Assembly (NCBI GenBank): GCA_905616455.1
Contig: CAJQSW010000009.1
Span: forward strand, 94,529-158,528
DNA length: 64,000 nt
Direction of reading: 5' to 3'
Source: an uncultured Candidatus Pelagibacter sp.
GTDB lineage: Bacteria > Pseudomonadota > Alphaproteobacteria > Pelagibacterales > Pelagibacteraceae
Shown: piece by piece, positions 45,285-53,489 of the stretch
How the letters are laid out: every line of letters begins with the position of its first letter
How positions within the stretch are numbered: position 1 is the first letter of the stretch
Notes under the pieces: generated by a model
Told to the model about the DNA's origin: nothing
Database searches by the model: none
Seen by the model: only the letters and a program-made list of their open reading frames with translations
Program-made: the position numbers and the translations under genes

Positions 45285-45791
45285 TTACTTGCTTGATAAA
45301 TATTCTATGCAATTTTCAGGTGTTGTTTCCACATAAGGATCAGGATCACTTCCATCATTATTCATGCCTTCCTCTTGCCACCATTTTTCAACAATACCGT
45401 CATTAATTATTGCACAATATCTCCAGCTTCTTAAACCAAAACCTAAATGTTTTTTATCAATTAACATCCCCATTGAGCGAGTAAAGTCAGCATTTCCATC
45501 AGGTAAAACCTTAACTTTTGTTAGTTTTTGTTGATCTGCCCAAGCATTCATCACAAAACCATCATTGACACTAATGCAATAAACCTCATTAACACCAAGA
45601 GACAAAAGTTTATCATAATTTTTTTCAAAGCCTGGTAACTGTTTTTCAGAGCATGTAGGTGTAAATGCACCTGGTAATGAAAATAATATTACTTTTTTAC
45701 CTTTAAAGATTTCATCAGTACTTACATCAACCCATTTACCGATTTTTCTTGTTTTTAAAACTATGCTTGAACATTTTTTACCTTCAATCAT
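45285..45791 (-). CDS. peroxiredoxin (Prx5-like)
   Basis: The thiol peroxidase has the peroxidatic motif PGAFTPTCSEKQLPG, with Cys47 in this numbering, followed by SVNDGFVMNAWADQQK and a Prx5-type C-terminus RSWRYCAIINDGIVEKWWQEEG. It reduces peroxides, probably with glutathione or a glutaredoxin. I chose the ATG at 45791 because AGGGA lies four bases upstream; a start at 45839 adds 16 unsupported residues and runs towards the upstream hairpin. The gene lies inside the iron-uptake run, where control of iron-driven oxidative damage makes sense. Confidence 0.9.
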   Translation of the reverse strand: MIEGKKCSSIVLKTRKIGKWVDVSTDEIFKGKKVILFSLPGAFTPTCSEKQLPGFEKNYDKLLSLGVNEVYCISVNDGFVMNAWADQQKLTKVKVLPDGNADFTRSMGMLIDKKHLGFGLRSWRYCAIINDGIVEKWWQEEGMNNDGSDPDPYVETTPENCIEYLSSK

Positions 45792-45853
45792 TTTATCCCT
45801 ATTATTTTTTAAGTGTTTATTTAATTGTATTACTTGCATTTGAATTTTTTTTA

Positions 45854-45907
45854 GTGCTCATAACTTAATGTAGGTAGGGTAAATACCTCATTAAAGATTA
45901 TGAGCAC
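45854..45907 (-). other. long intercistronic hairpin upstream of the peroxiredoxin gene
   Basis: GTGCTCATAA (45854-45863) pairs perfectly with TTATGAGCAC (45898-45907). The interior continues as an imperfect stem (CTTAATG with CATTAAAG, and AGGTA with TACCT) around a 7-base loop. The whole element is 54 bases and nearly fully paired. It lacks a T-run on the minus strand, so it is not a classical terminator. It may protect the fbpA-end transcript, be an RNase site or control the peroxiredoxin leader. Confidence 0.6.
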
Positions 45908-45924
45908 AATCATTAAAAAGAAAA

Positions 45925-46110
45925 TTATGTATTAAAGGGAGAAAGGATATGTGCAACCTCTTCGTCTTTAATATCTGATAATTTTCTATTATCTATTTTT
46001 CTATTGATTTTTTCACACTCTGCTGCACACGGATCACAAGCTTTCAGAGTTTGCGACCCATATACATCAGAAGATTTATTCTCATCAATATTAAATAAAT
46101 TCTTTTTCAC
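45925..46110 (-). CDS. 61-residue Cys-containing peptide after fbpA
   Basis: The ORF starts seven bases after the fbpA stop and encodes a hydrophilic 61-residue protein with a compact Cys cluster LKACDPCAAECEKINRK (residues about 23-39). There is no signal peptide or membrane helix. The C-x-x-C-x3-C arrangement could bind a metal or a small cluster. I do not recognise a family. Its position within the iron-uptake unit suggests an iron-linked role, but that is inference. Confidence 0.6.
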   Translation of the reverse strand: MKKNLFNIDENKSSDVYGSQTLKACDPCAAECEKINRKIDNRKLSDIKDEEVAHILSPFNT

Positions 46111-46117
46111 TTATTAC

Positions 46118-47137
46118 TTACTTCCACTTAGCAGCTAACATTACTTCTAATGCTGCAGCTTGGTTTTTTCCGTAATTTGCTACTTTAGTTTCTAAATCTT
46201 GTTTGTAACCAAGACCCATTTGTTTAACTAATGCATGAGGCTCAACACCATCAATCATTGGATATTCAAATGTATTATTAACTATATGTGTTTGTGCTTC
46301 TTTAGTTAATAAAAACTCAAGTAGTTTAATTGCATTAGCTGCGTTTGGAGCGTTTTTTAATACACCACCACCACTAATGTTCATGTGAGTTCCTCTATCT
46401 CCTTGGTTAGGAAAGAATGGTAAAACTTTTTTAGCTGCTGCTTGTTGTTCTGGACCTTTTTTTCCAGATAACATCAAAGCTAAGTAGTAAGTATTAGCTA
46501 CAGCTATATCAGCTTCACCAGCTGCTACTGCTAGAATTTGAGCTCTATCGTTTCCTTTAGAATCTCTAGCCATGTTAGCAACTATTCCTTTAGCCCATTC
46601 TGCAGTTGCTTTTTTTCCATTATTTTTAACTAATGAAGCAACAAGAGATTGGTTATAGATATTGTTAGATTTTCTTATAACAACTCTACCTTTCCATTTT
46701 GGATCAGCAAGACCTTCGTAAGTCATACCATTAAGTTCATTTGCATTTACTCTTTCAGGTGAGTAATACATAATTCTTGCTCTCTTAGCTATTCCAGTCC
46801 ATTTAGAAGTTCTAAAGTTTGACGGAACTGCAGCTTTAATTGCTGGAGACATAGAATTTTGGAACATTCCTTTTGCAGCGAATGCACCTAATCTTCCTGC
46901 ATCAGCAGTGATATAAAGGTCAGCTTTTGAATCAGCACCTTCTTCAGTTATTCTTTTTTGAAGAGCTTTGTCTTTACCAGATACAACGTTTACTTTAATT
47001 CCAGTTTTAGCTGTAAATTTTTCGTAAAGTTGAACGTCTGAATCGTAATGTCTTGCACTGAATACATTAACTTCAGCTGCAAACGACATGTTTGCAAATA
47101 AAGCCATGAAAAATGCAACAATTGTAAGTTTTTTCAT
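46118..47137 (-). CDS. fbpA: iron(III) ABC transporter periplasmic binding protein
   Basis: The 339-residue protein has a 20-residue signal peptide and then AEVNVFSARHYDSDVQLYEKF, the N-terminus of the FutA/IdiA/FbpA class. Iron-ligand positions visible are the Tyr of RHYD and the paired Tyr in VANTYYLAL. It captures Fe(III) in the periplasm for FbpB and FbpC. Upstream at 47192-47212 is a Fur-like palindrome, so iron repression is likely. GC and codon use look slightly richer in GCT/GCA than neighbours, consistent with high expression. Confidence 0.93.
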   Translation of the reverse strand: MKKLTIVAFFMALFANMSFAAEVNVFSARHYDSDVQLYEKFTAKTGIKVNVVSGKDKALQKRITEEGADSKADLYITADAGRLGAFAAKGMFQNSMSPAIKAAVPSNFRTSKWTGIAKRARIMYYSPERVNANELNGMTYEGLADPKWKGRVVIRKSNNIYNQSLVASLVKNNGKKATAEWAKGIVANMARDSKGNDRAQILAVAAGEADIAVANTYYLALMLSGKKGPEQQAAAKKVLPFFPNQGDRGTHMNISGGGVLKNAPNAANAIKLLEFLLTKEAQTHIVNNTFEYPMIDGVEPHALVKQMGLGYKQDLETKVANYGKNQAAALEVMLAAKWK

Positions 47138-47191
47138 TATTTTCTTTCGTTTGAGTTAATTTAATTAGATTAGAATGCTTACTATTTGCAT

Positions 47192-47212
47192 TGCGAATGA
47201 TTATCAATCGCA
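47192..47212 (-). promoter_or_regulatory. Fur-type operator upstream of fbpA
   Basis: A 21-bp near-perfect palindrome lies 55 bases before the fbpA start. Its arms are TGCGA and TCGCA, and its centre is TGATTATCA. Nine of the ten symmetric base pairs match. The core matches the centre of the Fur consensus (TGATnATCA), which supports control of the iron operon by a Fur- or Irr-type iron regulator. Confidence 0.6.
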
Positions 47213-47237
47213 TTAATGTCGCAGTATACAATAATTT

Positions 47238-47531
47238 TTACTGTAAAATTAATATAAGTAAATCACTTATAAAAGACATCAATACAATAAATCCTAGAAA
47301 AAAATTACAATACATATATGTGACTGTGCGGTTTCTAATTCTTCTTTTTCTTACAAAAGGTTTGTCGTCTAGATCAGAAATATCTCTATCTCCTATTACT
47401 TTATAGTCATAAGTCCAACGCCAAGTTGAGTTACCAAAACGTTGATCTGAATTATTGTAAAAATTTATCCATGCAACAATATATCTGTGTGAAATATAAA
47501 GAATGATTAAAAAGAAACTACTTGTGAGCAT
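47238..47531 (-). CDS. 97-residue protein with N- and C-terminal membrane helices
   Basis: The ORF lies 41 bases after the aceA stop on the same strand. It has a hydrophobic N-terminus (about residues 2-18), a polar middle part with NSTWRWTYDYKVIGDRDISDLDDKPFVRKRRIRNR and a C-terminal hydrophobic helix. The ordered WTYDYKVIGDRDI segment looks like real coding sequence. I do not recognise a family. The frame on the other strand in this interval reads less like protein. No clear Shine-Dalgarno motif is seen. Confidence 0.5.
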   Translation of the reverse strand: MLTSSFFLIILYISHRYIVAWINFYNNSDQRFGNSTWRWTYDYKVIGDRDISDLDDKPFVRKRRIRNRTVTYMYCNFFLGFIVLMSFISDLLILILQ

Positions 47532-47572
47532 CTAAATATATAATCATATTTAGAGGATGTGTTAAAGGCTAA

Positions 47573-48850
47573 TTAAAATTGTTCGGACTCTGTTGAACCT
47601 TCCATTGCAGTTGTGGAGCTTTTTCCACTACTTATGGTGTTTGAAACTGCATCAAAATAAGACGTTCCAACTTCTCGCTGATGTTTAACACTTGTGTATC
47701 CATCTTTTTCCCTAGCAAATTCAAGTTCTTGAATTCTAGAGTACGCAGTCATGCCTTCAGTTTTATATTTTTCAGCAAGCTCAAAAATTGCAATGTTTTG
47801 TGTATGAAAACCTGCAAGTGTAATGAATTGAAATTTATAGCCCATTTCACTAATTTTTTTTTGGAATGTTGCAATCTCAGCATCAGATAAATGCTTTTTC
47901 CAATTAAAAGAAGGAGAACAATTGTAAGCTAATAATTTACCAGGAAAATTTTCATGTATTGCATCAGCAAACTTTTTAGCTTCCTCAAGATTTGGTGTCG
48001 CTGTTTCACACCAGATTAAATCTGAATAAGGTGCGTAAGATAATCCTCTTGATATGGCTTGTTCAATTCCTTGTTTAACATAAAAAAAACCTTCTGGGGA
48101 TCTTTCACCTGTTAAGAAAGGTTTATCATTTTCATCAAAATCATTAGTAATTAATTTTGCTGCATTAGCATCTGTTCTTGCTAAAATTATTAATGGCACA
48201 TCAGCAATATCAGCAGCAAGTCTTGCAGCTTTTAAATTTTTAATCATTGTTCCAGTCGGCACTAAAACTTTTCCACCCATATGACCACATTTTTTTTCAC
48301 TAGCCAATTGATCTTCAAAGTGAACTCCAGCAGCTCCTGCTTTAATAAACTTTTTTGTTAATTCAAAAACATTTAGTGGTCCACCAAATCCAGCTTCACC
48401 ATCTGCAATAATTGGGAGCATATAATCAGTTCTATCTTTTGATTGCATATCACCATCATGTAATTCCATATGTTGAATTTGATCTGCTCTAATTAATGCG
48501 TTATTCATCGACTCAACTAATTTTGGTGCACTATCATAAGGATACAAAGATTGATCAGGGTACATTTCACCAGCGGTATTTGCATCTGCTGCAACTTGCC
48601 ATCCACTTAAATAAATTGCTTTTAACCCTGCTTTAGCATGTTGAATTGCATGGTTTCCAGATAATGATCCTAAAGTATTAATATAATTCTCTGAATTTAA
48701 AAGATCCCATAGTTTTTTAGATTGATGTTTGCACATCGAATATTCAATTTTTATTGAACCCCTTAGTCTCTCGACTTCTTCACTAGTATAGTCTTTTTTG
48801 ATACCAGCAAATCTTTTTAAATCATAAGAAACTTTAGTTACTGAGCTCAT
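47573..48850 (-). CDS. aceA: isocitrate lyase
   Basis: AceA splits isocitrate into glyoxylate and succinate, the first step of the glyoxylate shunt. The 425-residue protein has the signature [14 protein letters not shown] with the catalytic Cys near residue 190, [20 protein letters not shown] and [13 protein letters not shown]. It is divergent from the ScfR/RamB-type regulator, a family that controls aceA and related genes, and both may use the operator array at 49086-49178. Malate synthase is not in the window. Confidence 0.96.
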   Translation of the reverse strand: MSSVTKVSYDLKRFAGIKKDYTSEEVERLRGSIKIEYSMCKHQSKKLWDLLNSENYINTLGSLSGNHAIQHAKAGLKAIYLSGWQVAADANTAGEMYPDQSLYPYDSAPKLVESMNNALIRADQIQHMELHDGDMQSKDRTDYMLPIIADGEAGFGGPLNVFELTKKFIKAGAAGVHFEDQLASEKKCGHMGGKVLVPTGTMIKNLKAARLAADIADVPLIILARTDANAAKLITNDFDENDKPFLTGERSPEGFFYVKQGIEQAISRGLSYAPYSDLIWCETATPNLEEAKKFADAIHENFPGKLLAYNCSPSFNWKKHLSDAEIATFQKKISEMGYKFQFITLAGFHTQNIAIFELAEKYKTEGMTAYSRIQELEFAREKDGYTSVKHQREVGTSYFDAVSNTISSGKSSTTAMEGSTESEQF

Positions 48851-48911
48851 AGGTAGAGTCTTTCTAAGTTTTGGTGTTGGGAAAATTAGTCTTTAAATAG
48901 CTTAAAGTGGC

Positions 48912-49073
48912 TTAATTATTTTCACTAAATTCGTTAGTAAATTCATTCATGCCGCTTGAACCCCAATCACAATGATCATCTCTCAAGTATATACCAGATT
49001 GGCTAGACTGATTTTGATCTTCTTTTGTTGTGTTTCGAGACTGATTTTCTTCGTTTTTATTTTCTTTATTCAT
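48912..49073 (-). CDS. 53-residue hydrophilic peptide upstream of aceA
   Basis: An ATG at 49073 opens a 53-codon frame ending at 48912 (TAA). The protein is polar, with a repeated N-terminal ENQSRN / DQNQSSQS pattern and a more ordered C-terminal half GIYLRDDHCDWGSSGMNEF. It sits between the operator array and aceA on the aceA strand, 61 bases before the aceA start, so it would be the first ORF of that transcript. No family is recognised. Low-complexity N-terminus makes coding status uncertain. Confidence 0.5.
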   Translation of the reverse strand: MNKENKNEENQSRNTTKEDQNQSSQSGIYLRDDHCDWGSSGMNEFTNEFSENN

Positions 49074-49085
49074 ACTTATTATATA

Positions 49086-49178
49086 ATTTACAAAGTTTAC
49101 AAAAGATATTAAAAACCGCTATTTTACTTGTAAATTGAGTTAATAATTTGTAAATTTAAATTTACAAAATTTACAAAA
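49086..49178. promoter_or_regulatory. TTTACAAA/TTTGTAAA operator array between aceA and its regulator
   Basis: The interval contains repeated half-sites. ATTTACAAAGTTTACAAAA occurs at 49086-49104 and again, with one base change, at 49160-49178. TTTACTTGTAAA is an inverted pair at 49123-49134. A perfect 22-bp palindrome (TTTGTAAA, then TTTAAA, then TTTACAAA) covers 49147-49168. The RamB regulator of Corynebacterium binds AAAnTTTGCAAA-like sites at aceA, and this motif is very similar. The position, 22 bases before the regulator start and beside the aceA-strand ORFs, suggests auto-repression and joint control. Confidence 0.65.
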
Positions 49179-49190
49179 ATAGATAAAAAA

Positions 49191-50888
49191 GTGAGTATAA
49201 ACACAAAAATTGGAAATAAGATAAAAAGCTTTAGGCAAAAATTAGGTCTTCAAGCTAAAAAGTTAGCTGAACAAATAAATATCTCCCCTAGCTATTTAAA
49301 CTTAATTGAAAGCGGAAAAAGAAATATTGATGCAGACTTGTTAATTAAGATTTGTAATGAGTTGAGAATAGAATTGTCAGATCTTACAAGTGAAAAAGAG
49401 ATTAATTTAGAAAATTCTAAAATTGCAATAACAAAATTTTTAAAAAATAAAAATATCAATAAGTCTGATTTAAAAATTGGCCCTAAAATAAAAGCCTTTA
49501 GAAGGCAATTAGGTTTACAGGCTAATAAATTTGCAGAACAAATCAATATTTCTCCTAGTTATCTAAATTTAATTGAAAGTGGAAAAAGAAATATTGATGG
49601 TGACCTATTAATTAAAGTTAGTAAAGAATTAAGAGTGGACCTATCTGACTTAACCAGTAAGGCTGATGTTAATTTAGAGAATGATATTTCTGAACTTTTA
49701 GATGATCAATTATTTGAAGACCTGGATATACTTGGCCCAGAAGTAAAAGATTTAGTAAGCACTAATCCAAAAATTGCAAAAGCATTAATTAAATTAGGAG
49801 ATAATTTTAGACAAAAAGATCATGCTATAGTTAATAAAGTCGAAAATATTTCTGGAAAAAAAATTGATAGTAGAAAGACGGCATTCCCTGGAGAGGTAAT
49901 ATCAGATTTTCTTCAAGAAAATAAAAACTATTTTCCTAAGCTTGAAGAATTTGCAGATAAAATTTTTGAAAAAGTTCAGGTTAATAACCGAACTAGATAT
50001 ATTGCTTTATGTGATTTTCTAAAATCTGAATACTCAATAATTGTTAAAGATATAATTCCAGAAGAAGGAAAACCTTTTTCTAAAATTTACAATAAAGGTA
50101 AAAAAGAACTTTTATTAAGTGATTATAATACTTTAGAAACTAAAAAATTACATGCTGCATCTCAAATTGCTCAAGAAGGAGCATCTAAAGAAATAAATAA
50201 ATATTTGTCCAATTTTAATTTTCCATCCAATGAATCAAAAAAACTAACACAGGTTGCTCTATTAAATTATTGTGGGGCTGCAATTTTAATGCCTTACAAA
50301 TTATTCCATACAGAATGTAAAGAATTAAAATACGACCTTGAACTTCTTCAAAATACTTTTGCAACTTCTTTTGAGCAAGTCGCACATAGAGTAACTTGTC
50401 TTCAAAACCCTAAATTACCTGGTATTCCTTTTCATATGTTAAGAACTGATATTGCAGGTAATATTTCAAAAAGATTTTCATTGTCTGGTATTGAGATACC
50501 AAGATATGGTGGCGCTTGTCCCAGGTGGAATGTATATTCTGCTTTTACAAGACCTGGTATTATTCAGGCGGCAGTTAGTAAAATGACCAATGGAGAAAAA
50601 TATGTATGTATTGCTAGAACTGTTGAAAAAGGTGTTGGTAGATATGGTCAATCTAAAAGTATTTTATCTATTGGATTAGGATGTGAGGCTAAATATGCAA
50701 AAGAATTTGTCTATACAGAAAACATTGATATTAGTGATAAAAAAACAGAAATTCCAATTGGTGTATCCTGCAGAACATGCGATAGATTAGACTGTTCACA
50801 AAGAGCATTTCCACCTCTTCATAAAAAGTTTGATATAGACATCAATTCTAGGGGTGTTTCAGTTTATGTTAACGATAAGTCCAGCTAA
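49191..50888 (+). CDS. ScfR/RamB-type XRE-family regulator with duplicated HTH domain
   Basis: The 565-residue regulator begins with GTG. It has two tandem XRE helix-turn-helix domains (residues 7-75 and 96-164) that are about three quarters identical, including an unbroken AEQINISPSYLNLIESGKRN in both. A middle ImmA/IrrE-like region (about 270-370) and the C-terminal ScfR (DUF2083) domain follow, with GISCRTCDR-type cysteines in IPIGVSCRTCDRLDCSQRAFPP. Relatives sense short-chain acyl-CoA and control glyoxylate or methylcitrate genes. Ordinary members have one HTH. The gene is divergent from the aceA strand and faces its probable operator. Confidence 0.9.
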   Translation: MSINTKIGNKIKSFRQKLGLQAKKLAEQINISPSYLNLIESGKRNIDADLLIKICNELRIELSDLTSEKEINLENSKIAITKFLKNKNINKSDLKIGPKIKAFRRQLGLQANKFAEQINISPSYLNLIESGKRNIDGDLLIKVSKELRVDLSDLTSKADVNLENDISELLDDQLFEDLDILGPEVKDLVSTNPKIAKALIKLGDNFRQKDHAIVNKVENISGKKIDSRKTAFPGEVISDFLQENKNYFPKLEEFADKIFEKVQVNNRTRYIALCDFLKSEYSIIVKDIIPEEGKPFSKIYNKGKKELLLSDYNTLETKKLHAASQIAQEGASKEINKYLSNFNFPSNESKKLTQVALLNYCGAAILMPYKLFHTECKELKYDLELLQNTFATSFEQVAHRVTCLQNPKLPGIPFHMLRTDIAGNISKRFSLSGIEIPRYGGACPRWNVYSAFTRPGIIQAAVSKMTNGEKYVCIARTVEKGVGRYGQSKSILSIGLGCEAKYAKEFVYTENIDISDKKTEIPIGVSCRTCDRLDCSQRAFPPLHKKFDIDINSRGVSVYVNDKSS

Positions 50889-51779
50889 TTAAGACTTCCA
50901 GTCACCTATTTTACTAAATAAGAAATTTCTGAAAGCTGTAATTCTTGCGGTATTTTTAAGTGATTGTGGATATACAAAGTGAGCCTCTGTTATTGGTCCT
51001 TCTGAATTTGGAAGAACTTTTATTACATTATTTGAGTTAAAAACTAAATACTCAGGTAATGCTGCAAGACCCACACCAGCCTCTACAGCTAGAAGTAAGC
51101 CCATAACACTATTAACTTTCATTACTGGTTTTCTTTTTTTTAGATCTTTAATTCCAAGCTTTAACGCCCAATCAGGATCATAAACGGGAGATGGTGCTCC
51201 TTTTCCAAATGAAATAAATTTATGCATATTTAGATCAGTAACAGTTTTAGGCATTCCATATTTTTCTAAGTATTTATTAGAACCATAAATATAATATTTT
51301 ATATCAACTAGTTTTTTTTGAATATAGTTAAGTTTTTTAGGTCTTCTCATAAAAATACCTATATCTGCTTGCCTTGTACTTAGATCTAATTCTTTATCAT
51401 CAAAAATTAACTCAATTTCTATTTCAGGATTTAAAGTCATGAATTCTTGAATTCTAGGGGTAAGCCAGTGAGTTCCAAAACTTCTGACTGTAGTAATCGT
51501 TAATTTTCCAGTGGGTTTATTTTTTTGATCACCTAACGTAGATTCTACCTCTTTCAATTTACTAATTACATCATGAGCTGTTTTAAAAACATATTCACCA
51601 TTTTCAGTCAATGTAAGACCTCTAGCATGTCTCTCAAAAAGCTGCACTTTAAGATCTTGTTCTAGTGATTGAATTTGTCTGCTAATTGCAGATTGACTAA
51701 GATTTAAGTTTATTGTTGCATTGGTGAAACTACCCGCTTCTGCAACTGCGTGGAATATTTTCAGTTTATCCCAATCCAT
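50889..51779 (-). CDS. LysR-family transcriptional regulator
   Basis: The 296-residue regulator has the N-terminal winged HTH MDWDKLKIFHAVAEAGSFTNATINLNLSQSAISRQIQSLEQDL and a periplasmic-binding-like effector domain (about 90-290). The order is standard for LysR proteins. It follows the acuI-like gene with no gap between stop and start on the same strand and its stop abuts the regulator gene. It may control acuI and use an acyl-CoA or related effector, but the ligand is unknown. Confidence 0.9.
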   Translation of the reverse strand: MDWDKLKIFHAVAEAGSFTNATINLNLSQSAISRQIQSLEQDLKVQLFERHARGLTLTENGEYVFKTAHDVISKLKEVESTLGDQKNKPTGKLTITTVRSFGTHWLTPRIQEFMTLNPEIEIELIFDDKELDLSTRQADIGIFMRRPKKLNYIQKKLVDIKYYIYGSNKYLEKYGMPKTVTDLNMHKFISFGKGAPSPVYDPDWALKLGIKDLKKRKPVMKVNSVMGLLLAVEAGVGLAALPEYLVFNSNNVIKVLPNSEGPITEAHFVYPQSLKNTARITAFRNFLFSKIGDWKS

Positions 51780-52781
51780 TTATTTATTAAGATCAATAAT
51801 ATATCTTCCTGATGTTTCGCCTTTTAACATTTTTGGATATATGTCTATTAAATCTTCTAGACTTACTGTCTTTATTGATTTTTCTAATTGTTCAAAATCA
51901 ATAAGGCTTATAACTTCATTCCAAACAAACTCTCTTCTCTTTATAGAGGCAGTAACGGAGTTAATTCCCCAAAGCTTAACACCTCTAATAATAAAGGGCA
52001 TAACTGTTGTGTTTAATTTATAGTCAGAAGCGTTTCCACATGCAGCAACAATTCCATTATCTCTAGTTTGGGCTAGTGCATTAGCAAGAATTTTTCCACC
52101 TACAGTATCAACGACGCCGTCCCATAAACCTTTGTCTAATGGTCTTGCATCTTTATCTAAATCTGCTTTATTTATTATGTTTTTTGCACCCAATGATCTT
52201 AGGTATTCTTCATTTTCAACTTTTCCTGTAACAGCTGTTACATCATAACCAAATTTACTCAATATCATTACTGCAATACTTCCAACACCTCCAGAAGCTC
52301 CTGTAACTAAAACATCTTTAACTTTTTCTCCTAATAAAAGTTCTTCTCGTGCTTTAATTGCAAAAGAACAAAGTAAAGCTGTTAATCCAGCAGTACCTAA
52401 AATCATAGCTTGCTTAGATGTAATATTTTTCGGTTTTTTAACTAAATAATCTCCATTAACTTTTGCTTGTTGAGAATACCCACCAAAATAAATTTCTCCA
52501 ACTCTCCATCCTGTAAGAATTACCTCATCCGCTTTTTCAAATTTAGAATTATCACTTTCTAGAACTGTGCCTGAAAAATCAATACCTGGTATATGAGGAA
52601 ATTCTTTTACTAATTTTGCACCATTATTTAAGATAAGTGCATCTTTATAATTTAAGTCAGAGTAATCTACCTTAACTAAAACATCTCCATGCTTTAAAAA
52701 AGATTTATCTATTAATTTTACTTCTCTAGTAAAATTTTCACCATCTTGATTTAGTACTAATGCTTTGAAATTATCCAACAT
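51780..52781 (-). CDS. acuI: acryloyl-CoA reductase (AcuI/YhdH family)
   Basis: The 333-residue medium-chain reductase has the YhdH/AcuI pattern: VDYSDLNYKDALILNNGAKLVKEFPHIPGIDFSGTV, then DEVILTGWRVGE and the NADP-binding VTGASGGVGSIAVMILSKFGYDV. There are no zinc-binding Cys residues. AcuI reduces toxic acryloyl-CoA to propionyl-CoA in DMSP and other C3 metabolism, a known need in SAR11. Other YhdH-type quinone reductases are possible. The LysR gene follows directly. Confidence 0.85.
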   Translation of the reverse strand: MLDNFKALVLNQDGENFTREVKLIDKSFLKHGDVLVKVDYSDLNYKDALILNNGAKLVKEFPHIPGIDFSGTVLESDNSKFEKADEVILTGWRVGEIYFGGYSQQAKVNGDYLVKKPKNITSKQAMILGTAGLTALLCSFAIKAREELLLGEKVKDVLVTGASGGVGSIAVMILSKFGYDVTAVTGKVENEEYLRSLGAKNIINKADLDKDARPLDKGLWDGVVDTVGGKILANALAQTRDNGIVAACGNASDYKLNTTVMPFIIRGVKLWGINSVTASIKRREFVWNEVISLIDFEQLEKSIKTVSLEDLIDIYPKMLKGETSGRYIIDLNK

Positions 52782-52803
52782 GATTTTTCCTCCTTGGGAA
52801 ATA

Positions 52804-53412
52804 CTACTTACTAATAAATCTTAAATATCTATTTTGGATGCTTAAGTCTTCTTTAAATTGTCCTAAGAAGTAATTTGTAACTGTTGTTGCGTTTTCTTTT
52901 TTTATACCTCTCATAGTCATACATTGGTGGGCTGCATCAATTGTAACCGCAACACCTTTTGCATCTAATGAAGTCATTAAAGCTTTAGCAACTTGCATTG
53001 TTAATCTCTCTTGAGTTTGTAATCTTTTTGAAAAAACTTCAACCACTCTTGCAAGTTTACTTAAGCCAACAACTCTTTCATTTGGAATGTAAGCAACATG
53101 CGCAGTTCCTACTATCGGTGCCATATGATGTTCGCAGTGACTTGAAACTGAAATATTTTTTTCAACCACCATGTCGTCATAACCTTCAACGTCACCAAAT
53201 GTTTTCTCTAAAATTTTATCAGCATCTTCTGCGTAACCAGAAAAATATTCTTTAAATGCTTTAACAACTCTCTTTGGAGTTTCTAATAACCCTTCTCTGC
53301 TAGGATCTTCACCTATCCAAGTTAAGATTGTTTTAAATGCTTCTTCAGCTTCCTTGTCAGAAACTTTTTTAGCGTTTAAAATCTTGTTATTTGTTTCTTC
53401 AACTAATTTCAT
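52804..53412 (-). CDS. folE: GTP cyclohydrolase I
   Basis: FolE turns GTP into dihydroneopterin triphosphate, the first step of folate synthesis. The 202-residue protein has ISVSSHCEHHMAPIVGTAHVAYIPNERVVGLSKLARVV and RLQTQERLTMQVAKAL. Zinc ligands Cys and His are in HCEHH, and the third Cys is in HQCMTMRG near residue 170. It is divergent from hisI and 22 bases upstream of acuI. The pabABC genes elsewhere in the window supply the other folate branch. Confidence 0.97.
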   Translation of the reverse strand: MKLVEETNNKILNAKKVSDKEAEEAFKTILTWIGEDPSREGLLETPKRVVKAFKEYFSGYAEDADKILEKTFGDVEGYDDMVVEKNISVSSHCEHHMAPIVGTAHVAYIPNERVVGLSKLARVVEVFSKRLQTQERLTMQVAKALMTSLDAKGVAVTIDAAHQCMTMRGIKKENATTVTNYFLGQFKEDLSIQNRYLRFISK

Positions 53413-53489
53413 ATTGCAAGTTTATACAGTAAATCGGTATTTTTAAAATATTTAATATGTTCATCAATATGCTACATAATTACCTAGAA

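Noticed and set aside
47191..47406. 71-codon plus-strand frame that begins inside the Fur-like palindrome region.
   Set aside because: It overlaps the better minus-strand 97-residue frame, starts inside the probable operator and has no recognisable pattern.
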